From Prosopocoilus inquinatus (taxonomy: Eukaryota; Arthropoda; Insecta; Coleoptera; Lucanidae), in NCBI GenBank assembly GCA_036172665.1, contig CM069872.1:59754101-59818100 (forward strand): a DNA stretch of 64,000 bases. Reading direction: 5' to 3'. The notes below the pieces were generated by a model. That model was not told where the DNA came from, did no database searches, and saw only the letters and a list, made by a program, of their open reading frames with translations. The position numbers were made by a program, and so were the translations under genes. Shown here one piece after another: positions 49,351-59,445 of this stretch. Position 1 is the first letter of the stretch; each line of letters opens with the position of its first letter.

Positions 49351-50629
49351 TAACAGTTATGTTGAAAGTAATTTAGATTTGTAATTGTTCTAATAATAGT
49401 GTGTTGTGCCCAATTTGGACATTTAAGTGCTTTATTAATATGGAGAAAATGTTTATGAGACCAAAAAATAAAGCTTTAAGTTTTAAACACTTGCTGTGGA
49501 AACATTAATAAAAATGTATTAAAATATTTTTGGTTAACTTAAACTCTATAAAGGAGTTGAGGTGGATGTATAAAACATGATTTGTTTTTTTTTAATTTAG
49601 TTTTTTTTTAATTCTGTACTTATGATATATGACGACTCAAATGAACCAAACGAATTTGATGTATCTTAGAAAATGGCATAACAATTCGAGGTCGTTTGGA
49701 AAACTTTCAGCGCATTATTTTCACAACTTTTTTTTATTATAACTACTTGACCTTGAAGGGATTTTCCTGATAACACCACTTAAAATATTAAATGATATCT
49801 AAATAAGAGCTCATGTGAATGTACGTATTTTATTTAAGGTGAATATCTACATGACTGAATCGTATATTTAAAAGAAAGGTGTAGTATGATTTGTTCTTTT
49901 TTGTTTCGATTTTGTTCATTTCTAAATTTAAACTGTGTCAAGAAAAAAACAAGGTAATAAAGGAAAACACATGGAAAGCTATAAAAAAATACCTTTTTTG
50001 CGTCGCGCTAAACGCCGGCGGTGTCCATGGCATTAACGTGCGCCTATTGTTCCATGTAGTTTACAATAAGACCGTTTACAACAAGAACAACCACAAACAC
50101 AACACCGACATTTTCCACGTAAAAACGAGGACAGAATGCCGCTTGTTTCGACGGCGCCAGACGCCTTCACGATTGATCTCACGCAATCAGGACGACGACG
50201 ACGACGGAAAAATTTGCGCGCCGTTGCGGGAAAACGCGCGCCCCTGCATAACGACGCGGAGCAGGAGCAACTACTAACGTCGCGACGCCTCACCGTCGAC
50301 TGCAGCACCGCGATATCCAAAAGCTTCCGCCGTCTCCCACCACACGGTGTTAATAGAATCTGCAGAACTATTGCGTCTCGTTGTTTATTGATACGTAAAC
50401 AAAAAGGCACAAGAGATTCACTAAACTGAATTTTAACGCTTCCGAAATTGTTTTTCACTCGTAAACGACTTTAACGCCGGCGATGAAAATTTTCAGTAAA
50501 CTGTTTCCGAGTTTTATCGGCGAGATTATAATAAAAACATGTTTCATTAAATTAAATTTAAAATCAAATACATTCTACACATTAATTAAATAATCCATTC
50601 CATTAGAGCTAAAGTAAACAGAGATATGT
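49351..50629. other. Non-coding DNA; CpG-rich block at 50010-50360
   Basis: Most is AT-rich. The block 50010-50360 is GC- and CpG-rich with a GAC triplet run (about 50190-50206). Frames on both strands (minus 50458-50033, 141 codons; plus 50136-50429 and 49891-50277) are open only because AT-rich stops are rare there; the translations are Arg/Cys-rich without domains. On the minus strand ttcagttt near 50430 could be an initiator, so a promoter or 5' exon is possible. Confidence 0.35.
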
Positions 50630-50639
50630 ACTTACATAC

Positions 50640-51341
50640 ACGTAAGTAGTACATAAAGCGCCGGAGCTGGCTCGCGAAACAGTTTATGGTCATATTTAGA
50701 TAAAAATGACTTGATTTTATATAATTCATCTATAATTTATCCAATTTTTAACAAAAAAATCATAAAATCATTATATACTGCTACCTTAATAACATCCACA
50801 GCGCTCAGGTTTTCAGTACAACAATACAATACAACCGACAACAGTGTCCTAGTTAAAAATTTGGGTAATTATTTACAAAAGCTACAAGTTAACGTATGAA
50901 GATGAAATTTTGCACATAGCACCACTATATAATATGTTGTCTCGTAACACTATTTTTATTTGTGGCTCGCTGCTAAATTAGAAGCAAAGAAGTATTTAAA
51001 AACACATTTGGTTAAATGGCCATATTTCCTTCATTATCCATTATTATTATCATTATTAAGTGATTTAATTTCTTTCGTGTAACTTTGGACAGAATTCATT
51101 CCAATTTATTTATATTTAAAATAATTATATAACTAATTTATTTTCTATGGTTGCATTAGAGTTTTCCGCAATGAACTGATGATTTTAGTGGGCTATTTTA
51201 GGCGTTCACGTGTTAAAATGGTCTTTTTTATGATTTTTTGTTAAAAATTGGATAAATTATATAAAATCAAGTCATTTCTTTTTTAAATATGACCATGAAC
51301 TGTTTCACGAGTCAGCTCCGGCGCTTTATATACTACTCACG
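50640..51341. mobile_element. 702-bp transposon with ~120-bp TIRs and 7-bp duplication
   Basis: The left arm (50641 to about 50766) starts cgtaagtagtacataaagcg; the right arm (51341 back to about 51226) starts cgtgagtagtatataaagcg on its complement. Identity stays high through gccggagct, atggtcatattt, atgacttgattttatataa, tttatccaattttt and aacaaaaaa. The left arm has one 10-11-base insertion. The 7-base word tacatac lies immediately outside at 50633-50639 and 51342-51348. The interior (about 460 bp) has no transposase. Superfamily unknown. Confidence 0.8.
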
Positions 51342-51348
51342 TACATAC

Positions 51349-52471
51349 CTAATTATTATTATTTACTTTGAGTAAAAGCGAAACGCCGATATTTCAGACG
51401 GAAAAATTATAAGTAACAGTATGAAATATTTCATTTAATGAAAATACATTTTTCTGAAGCAGCGCGGGCGTTGCAAATAAGGAGAAGGACATCAGAATGC
51501 TTCAACGATTTATGAAAATATAATTTACTTCCTCTTAGTATTCCGTCGCCGAGAAAAATACTTGGGCGATATTAATTTCTCCATTTTTCGCAACAGACAT
51601 CTCAAAATTTAATTAAACATCGCATTTAACAAGAAGTTCTCCTGAAAGAAACGCAGTATTTTGCGTCACACTTTTTGTAACTCATACATTGCTAATGGAA
51701 GCCGAGTTGGAAACGAGATGGATTACTTACTCTAAAACAAAAATTTTAATTACTGCAGTCGTTAATTTTATAAGTTAGTACATTAAAATTTACACTCTTA
51801 AAAATTTTTTGGTAAAGAAAATTTGTCGTCAAAGTTGAGAGTGTTAACGAGCTCACTTTAATTTAAAGCAATGCGCAAAAAAATTATTTTTATAGGCCCC
51901 GGAATTGGCTTTGAGTACGGCTCAGACCATCGTTTGCGTTTGACAACAAATTTCAATTGTCAACTTGAATCAGATTTTACAAGAGCCTCAATTTTCTTGC
52001 ATATATATTTATTTTTTGAAGATCTTATTACGGTAATTTTGGATTTAGGGGTATAGTCAGAGATAAGTATATTTATTATAAATAATAATTTATTTCGGCA
52101 CTTACACTAGGGGAAGTTTTTATTTAAGGGTTTTGTCACTAACAACTGTCTGTCTTCAATGTGTGCTTAAGTATTTATATGCATTGTGACGTGTCACATT
52201 TTAGAGGAGGTAAACGCTTTTTGATTGACAGGGCCACTTTCAGTTTTTGCAGCCGGCACGGGTCTTGCATCTAATCAAATTCTATAAAAAAGCTATAAAT
52301 CTCTAAATAATATAAGCAGTTGTTATTAAAGTACGTAACACTTTTCTATTATAATCAAGCATAACATGTGTTGTTTAATCTAGTTACGTTCTTCATTCAA
52401 AATATACCGAAACAGTAATAGCAAAACGTAATGAAGATTGAAAGCTCGGAAACTAGTTCTCGCTGAATTGG
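51349..52471. other. AT-rich non-coding DNA upstream of the candidate gene
   Basis: No other gene seen. No clear TATA box and initiator pair was found within the last 200 bases before the candidate start at 52472. Confidence 0.4.
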
Positions 52472-52916
52472 ATGCAATCAGAAGCAGGATTGCACACTAG
52501 AAAAATGCATTACCAGTTTTATGAGCCGCATCTGCTCGACGTAATTACCTATTATAGATTTTCAGGTTTGTCGGAATTGGACTCTTTGTTGCTCTTTGAA
52601 AAACGGGCGAACTCAATTTCGTCCACCCGCTCATACTTTTTTTCCACTTTCGAAAGTCGTCATAATTGACCGATATGAAGAAACGGACGATTTGTTAGTC
52701 CATTGCGAACAAAACGGCATTCCCGCCGAAGCTCGTGAAAGGATATTGCGAGACAAAGTGCCGCATTTGCGTATTCATTGCACGGATCTCTGGAACGCCC
52801 TCGTCCGGAATAAATTCGCGAAGCCATCTGATAATCTGACAAGGTACGCGGACTTTTTCGTCTTATACCGTCGCCGTATGAATTATATGCGACGTCCACG
52901 CAAGGGTTTTATATAA
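52472..52916 (+). CDS. Candidate two-exon gene, function unknown (117 aa)
   Basis: Exon 1 is 52472-52565 and exon 2 52657-52916, joined across a 91-nt intron with donor ttcag|gtttgt and acceptor tttttttccactttcgaaag. The join keeps the frame (phase 1). The ATG at 52472 is preceded 18 bases upstream by an in-frame stop; if exon 1 instead starts at an upstream 3' splice site, the protein would be longer. Exon 2 has balanced, coding-like codon use and a charged translation including DRYEETDDLLVHCEQNGIP and ARERILRDKVPHLRIHCTDL, ending in a basic tail (YRRRMNYMRRPRKGF). No signal peptide or membrane segment. AATAAA follows 59 bases after the stop. I do not recognise the family. Unspliced, exon 2 has no in-frame ATG near its start. 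Confidence 0.45.
52566..52656 (+). other. Candidate 91-nt intron
   Basis: GT-AG ends, a T7 tract 8-16 bases before the AG region, and a length typical of short insect introns. Removing it fuses two frames that otherwise stop shortly after the boundaries. Confidence 0.4.
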
Positions 52917-52974
52917 AATGCCGCGTGCTCCAGTCAGATGGTGTTTATTGCGAAAAAACGTCGCTCAAGTGCGA

Positions 52975-52980
52975 AATAAA
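52975..52980 (+). terminator. Poly(A) signal AATAAA
   Basis: Canonical hexamer 59 bases after the stop of the candidate gene. Common by chance in AT-rich DNA, but well placed. Confidence 0.35.
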
Positions 52981-55900
52981 GACGGGAATGAAAGTCTGGC
53001 AGGCAGAATCGCAGATTAAGATGATGTGCTGTCGGAACCTTTCTCTTCCAGTTACCACCTCCCTTATTACAAGGTCAATATTCAAAGTAATATATTTATT
53101 TTACGTTGCTTTATTTGATTTTCGTTCTTTGCAAATGCAGAATGCAAAGAGAAGTCCTTAAAACTGGCCAACTCAACTCGTAAACGAATCCATGAAATAG
53201 GGTACACGAACCGAACCTAGATTGGAAGATGATGCTGGGGCATTAGCTTAGTGAATAAAAGATCTAAACTATACATATCATCTGAAGAAGTAAAAATACT
53301 CCAAACTGTACTATGCCTACTGAAAGAATTCCGACTCAGTCGAAGGTGAATTTTTCTAGCTTTCAAATAGTAGAAATTTCTTTCCGCTGCACTAGAATAC
53401 GCATTCACATAACACAGTCCCAGAGCAAATGATGAATGCCATCAGCCTCGCCCAAACAGAATAAATATTTACGCAATGGATGTAACGCGGAGAACACGTA
53501 ATTAGTTTACTAATCGAAGTTAATCAGGGATGCCAACAGAATCTCTGATTATGTCGGTTGCCACCTTTTACTTTAGCCAATAGCAACAAGAAGTATGTTA
53601 GAAAGTCGCTTTAATATACTTCTTTCCTCTGCGGCAAGCTATTAATGTCTAGTGATATGACGCAATATTGTGCTACACCTGTCATTAAAGATGACTGCCA
53701 TTGTTGTTGAATGTTAGGAATTTCAGTTTTAGGTTTTACTGGGTTTTAATAGGGAACGCCAGCGTCTGTTTTCTTTGTCGGCGAATTACAAACGGGTGCC
53801 GGCTGTTTACAGAGCTCTGGGACACCTGTATGCTTCAGATGTAGGTTAACACATCTGCAAAGTAGTGTAAAGTAGTGTTATGCAATGAAACCTCTCTCGA
53901 CTAAAGTAGAAATCTTCAATCGATATACGGCTACATAGGAATTTTATATAGGCGAATTTAATTTTACTAATTTACTCTGGTGATTTGCACGATGTCAAAA
54001 CGACGTGCTTTATGCTTATCATCAGACGAGTTTGGTGGTTAGTCACATATTACATTACACCTAAATGATACCCGCAGGTTCAATCCGTGCTAAAGTTCTG
54101 CTATATAAATTTGAGGCGGGGGAATAACTTTAGGGTAGTTTTAATTTTGGACGTTTCAAGTTCCGTCGAACATATTTCCCAATTATGCAGATTAACTACC
54201 ACACTCGCTCCTCTTCAAATCATGTTAAGCTCGTGTACGCGATATAATTAACCGAACTGCAAGTTTCCGTCTCAGTTTACAAGCGAAAGAAGAGCAGCAA
54301 GCAAAATTTTGAAGTAACTAATTAGTATCTACTGGAAAGTTTGGCGATCATAATTGAGTTCCGATCGTCTTCTTAGAGTGTATTAGCTGCGAGCTTGCGA
54401 TGGCTGACTACAAGAAACATCCGCATCCGTCGCCTTTACTCGACGTCCTTTCATCCACCGGAGTAAATCGAAATTCACAAAAGAGGACGACGAGAAAAGC
54501 TTGCGGGGGGAGAGAGATAGCCGGCCCCGATTCAATAAAATCCATTAATCAGTTTGGATAGAAGACGTCGCCGAATGCCGTAAACCGACTCTGTTAATCA
54601 TGTTTCCCTCCGGTGGTGATGGATCACTTTGCACCTTACGCGCCCGAAAATAACTACACCCACGTGGATGTATTTACACACGCAGACACCCCTGACCCGT
54701 CTGCATTGTCCCCGATATAAAATATACATAAATCCTTCGACGTTTCTCCGTAATAAACCGTCTGATAAATAATAAACGTTCAATTTTCCGCGAACGTCGG
54801 CGTCGTCGCCGACTGCCTGCAGGATCTCTACCTTCTGCGTTTCAGGCATCCGTTTTGATTTATTAAGGCCCGCATAAAAGTGACGTTCGAAATTTCCTCT
54901 TCTTTGACTTGATATTATGGGGGAAATTTTACTTGGCAACTTTCTTTGAGAAGTATTAAATCAAAAGTCGACGCTATTTCATCGACGAATATTACCGAGA
55001 ATACCAGATTCTACCGCGACCTCTTTTCCCAGATTTATTATTTAAACTAAAATCGATTATCTATTATTCCTAAAAAAATAACAAGATTATTAAAAGCGTA
55101 ATTAAGTAATTTCATCGGAAATAATGCAGGTTCAAGATATGATCCTTGAAGAATCCCAAAAAAAAAATGCATCTCACGCGCGGGAGTTGAATTCTATGGT
55201 ACATTTCTGAGTGATTTCGAAATTCATATTATGCTAATTGAACGAGAAAATAAAAACATTTGAAACAAATCAAAACGTCTCGCATGCTTGGAAATTCAAG
55301 TTTATGTTCGTAGATACATATTTCGACAGATAAGTTGCCATTTTCAAATGATGAAATATCTACTTACATTGCCTTCATTTTAAATCAACCAGAAACCGAT
55401 TGGTATATACAGATTAGTTACCACTTGCCTTTCTGAATTAGTTCTGCTTCGTTTTGCAGCGTTTGCCTTTCGCCTTTTAATTCAGCGAAACACAAACAGT
55501 TTCTCGTTCGCGGCGGAAAATGAATGCACGTAATAAAGCAGGGCGCAGTTAATAAATCAGCTATTAATGTGCAGAAGGTACGGCCGCCCGCCGCCGCCGT
55601 GTTTGCTTTCCCCTTAAATTTTAATTCGGCGTGAAAGATTGAATAAACGCAACCCGCGCGCCCGGTAATCGATCCGCCACTGTTATTGGGGGAGGAACGC
55701 TCGCGAAATACACGCTTTTAATAACGAAACTTCGACGATACGTCGAAATTATTAATAAACAACGTCTTAGCGAAGATCTTGGGATAAAAATAAATAAATA
55801 ACTTAACGGACGATCTGAAAATAAATTAAAAATAAATAAGATTATGTGGATAGGGTAATAGAAAATAAACTTCTAAGTTGTAAAGTAAAGCAGCCCGCGA

Positions 55901-56601
55901 AAGTACATACCACGTCTTGTATGCTCTTGTATACATAATTGTTAGTAGTTTCCTTGGTGTCATTTTTTTGTTTAATTTGTTAAGAAAACACGAATCAATG
56001 AAAACGTATTTGATATTTTTCAGTTTTAAACACGTATAATTTGTTATTTATTATTATTTATAACGGACATTATAGCGGCGTTTCGTTTCATTAATCCTAT
56101 CGACTAATATATAAAACAAACTAAATGAGCTTTAAACTAATTCGATTTTCATCATATCATTGGAGGATAACAAAACAAATCACATTAAAACACGTTAATG
56201 ATGAAAAACGTAGTATCAGATTATAGATACATGGGTCATAAAATATTCATTTAATCACCGCCAAATTTAAAAAAAAATTAGTGTGTTCATCCATCAAAAA
56301 TTAATGTTGATTTTTAAACCAAATTATTTCAGTTTTGTTAACACCCCGGGCAGCAAGGATTTTCCACAGAAAGAAACATTTCCAGTTTTTAGAATATTTA
56401 TTTTGAAAAACCAATAATTCAATTTCAATTTCAAGCAAATGAAGCTAACAACACACACACACACACATCACAAATTAAGCGTGCACTAACTAAATTCATC
56501 AAAATTTAAAGCTCATCATACGCATACACATATCGGCAGAGGCGCTGTTTCAGAGTAATAACTGTCTGGCGCTAATGTTTCGTCAAAACCCAATAAATCC
56601 T
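52981..56601. other. 3.6 kb non-coding DNA
   Basis: No gene recognised. GC-richer patches at 54440-54680 and 55575-55690; an AC repeat at 56451-56467. The minus frame 54939-54598 (113 codons) starts at TTG and has no domain. Confidence 0.4.
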
Positions 56602-56665
56602 AATAATAAATTCAGGAATATCCGAGTCGTGCATCCCGGGGAATTACCGAGCTTTTTTCGGGTGT
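56602..56665 (+). repeat. 64-base dispersed motif, copy A
   Basis: Pairs with 59382-59445. The 3' part is nearly identical: gagtcgtgcatcccgggg then attaccgagcttttttcggg here, against gagtcatgcgacccgggg and the same 20-base block there. The 5' part (aataataaattc-ggaaata) is similar but looser. Flanks outside do not align. Confidence 0.85.
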
Positions 56666-57110
56666 GTTTTCGTGCAAATTTGTCTCTTAGCCCGTTCATC
56701 AACCGCACCAATTATGTTTGCAGTTTTATACGATATTAAATGGAACTCCATTTTGTACATACAATCACACATACACTTAAAATAAAAATCCTTAAAATCA
56801 ATCATAGGCATTTGCAGAAAATTATTACAGCTTGGAGCACAGATGTCTGTGCTTTAAGGAAAGAAAAGTCACAAGAGCAAAAGTGTCCTTCGCAATAGTT
56901 TTTTAGAGATATCTTGGAACATGTTTCATTTAAGCACTGATGATGGCCAGTTCTAAATAGGACATTCCCCAAATAACCAAAGAAACAACATAACATTGTT
57001 GTTTAAAAAAATGAGCAACTAACAAATAAAGGATTTAAAAAAATTTGCAGACCAATATTCGTTTATTTTTAACGTTCAGCAAAAGCGTAACGTCCATAAC
57101 ATAGCAATAT
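56666..57110 (+). other. Possible LTR region upstream of a primer binding site
   Basis: An LTR is expected immediately before the primer binding site at 57112. AATAAA at 57025-57030 is about 80 bases upstream, a plausible R/U5 position. I could not locate the left LTR edge or a second LTR in the window, so the borders are unknown. Confidence 0.35.
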
Positions 57111-57111
57111 T

Positions 57112-57129
57112 TGGCGCCCAACGTGGGGC
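57112..57129 (+). other. LTR-retrotransposon primer binding site (tRNA-Lys CUU)
   Basis: tggcgcccaacgtggggc is the exact 18-base complement of the 3' end of tRNA-Lys(CUU) including CCA. This primer is used by Gypsy-type elements of insects and by several retroviruses. An 18-base exact match is very unlikely by chance in 64 kb. It marks the 5' leader of an LTR retrotransposon. No gag, protease, reverse transcriptase or integrase is visible downstream, so the element is a fragment. Confidence 0.75.
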
Positions 57130-59381
57130 AAATGCAGTTGCTAAATACCTTTATTTAGGATATTTTCAGCTTTTCTTTCACCCCAGAATATGACCACATG
57201 GCGTTTCTATACAAACGACTGTTGGAATGATTTTAGAACTCGAACGTTTTTTTGCGGTTCCACTAACGAAACTACTTCTACCTCCCGGTATCCAAACTAC
57301 CAAACTTTTAAACTGATTTAATATTCAGGTTTGTCGGTAAAACTCGTGAAACTAGTTACAAAATTTTCCCTTTCCCCCTCATTCATATTCGCATTCGCAT
57401 TCGTTTTGTTATTTACTCGCCCCTGCACACGGTGGTCGTCGTGTTGCTAAAATTTAAGTTGACGTCATGGGAGGATACAATGCAGGGGATCCTGCTTCCC
57501 TCGAATGAATATTTTACAACGCGGTTGTAATTTGGCACGCTATCACCTCGGACCCGGCAGCAACAAGCAACACATGTAGGGAATAAGCGAAACGATGTGG
57601 CCGGAGTAAACTTGTAAATATTGTAGCATTAAAGTGCATTACGAAGGCCTGGGGTTTCCGTTTGTGTTAGCTGCGATCATAGTTCGTAGTGAACCGAGTT
57701 TCCGGTGAAATGTAGCCGGAAATTAAAACGTCCGAGTCTGAATTTGGGGGGAGGGGGGTTGTTGAAGTGAAAACCGCCGATTCAAAAAGAATCTGTGTTT
57801 GCGATCGTGTTAATTACGGAAAACATGTCTGCCCGCCTCCAAAACGAAATGAAAAATTCTTCTTATACGTTTTCATTCGGCCTGCATTTTCGCTGAATCA
57901 GACAATTAAAGAAAATCGATGGCGAAGTTTATTTATCGTCACAAAGGTGTTTCAATGAGTTTCAAACTAGCGGAAAATTCCTTTTTTTAACGTACAAAGT
58001 GTGGTCGAAGTAAGAGAGTGCACAGTCGTTACGACACTGTTTACAAATTACATACTTGAAACTACGATTAAAATTAATTTAAAAGCGAATAACAAAAACT
58101 TATTAAATATGGAAGCTTTTATGTCCAAATTCTATTATTATAAACGATCGATATTCAATTGGCTTCTATTTTTTAAATTGCCCGAGGCCGAAAGGATTCA
58201 TAAAAAGAAAAACTGGCAAATATGGAAAAACTGGAAATGTCGAAATAGAAATTTCATTTCCTGGAAATTAACTCAAATGAAAAAAAATATACCTCTATGT
58301 GCCTTTGTATTGAACGTCGATATTGTTTGATTCTTTTTACAAGGATGGCTATGCTTCCTGTTTACAGGAATTTATCGAATATGGTGACAATAATTACACC
58401 ATGCACAAAGCATATTAAAATACTACGAAATATTACCATTAAAAAAATACTTAAATGAACAAAAGTTTACTTATTTCGCCTTACAATTACTAAGATGATG
58501 GACATTTAGAGATGTAAGAGGTATACATAGTCAGAATTAACACAGAGGACAAAATAAATTTATTAGAATTGCAATAATAACTTACAAGATCAGCGTACAA
58601 TTACACGCAATGAAAACAGTTATACCCGCGTCCCAGCTAAAGAAGAACAAGCATTTTTATGCGATTCTTAAATTTCAGATGTGGCAATAAATAAAAACCA
58701 CATGAAACTGTGAGATGAACAGTAAACTGAATTAAAATACTTTTCCCATCCGTAATCGCAATGCTGAAGAATCACAAATTTTTACGACCTTCCTATAGTA
58801 GAGCCTATATATCACCGAGGAGATGATGACCGCGTCATTTATACACACTCGTTCGAAATTGAGTCGGCCAGTCTAAATCATTTTTATCTGCAATAAAATT
58901 TTAAGTGTTATCCAATTTTACGCGGAACAAATTCCCCGGGAAATATTTACTGCCTCAAGGCCGGCGGAAATTGTTTTCCCAGAGACCGCCGCCGCGGCGG
59001 GCGCGCGCGGTTCAATAATTTTCCTGCGATTTACGACGGCCACCTGAATCCGGAAGATCCCGAACAAGAGCAAAAAAAAAACAGCGGAGTCCGCGGTCAG
59101 GTTATACCTACTACATAAAAGGAAAGCGCTTTAAATTCAGTATTAATTCCGGTGAATTTGAGGAATTTCAGCCGCATAGTTTGTAACTCGTTTGCTGCGA
59201 TAACTACTTTTTGAAGTTCCGTTTATTTTTGCTTTTGTTTAGTTTCACTTCGGATTATTTTCTGCTATTAGAACGCAAGGGGGAGTTTCAACTATACATA
59301 TAATTGCAATATTATAAAAATATGGACGCGCTGGGATTCAACAAAAATAGATTTTAGTGAGTTTACACAAAACTATTACCG
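57130..59381. other. Non-coding DNA downstream of the primer binding site
   Basis: If the LTR element is real its internal region should begin here, but the frames at 57767-57958 and 58001-58330 are low-complexity and unlike Gag or Pol. A GC-rich CpG cluster lies at 58983-59009. Confidence 0.4.
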
Positions 59382-59445
59382 TAATAATATATTCGGAAAT
59401 AATCGAGTCATGCGACCCGGGGATTACCGAGCTTTTTTCGGGTGT
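59382..59445 (+). repeat. 64-base dispersed motif, copy B
   Basis: Partner of 56602-56665 in the same orientation 2.8 kb away. The end words acccg and cgggt could pair as a short stem around the attaccgagc block. Confidence 0.85.

Noticed and set aside
50033..50458. 141-codon minus frame in the CpG-rich block
   Set aside because: Arg/Cys-rich translation caused by GC-rich triplets; open frames exist on both strands there.
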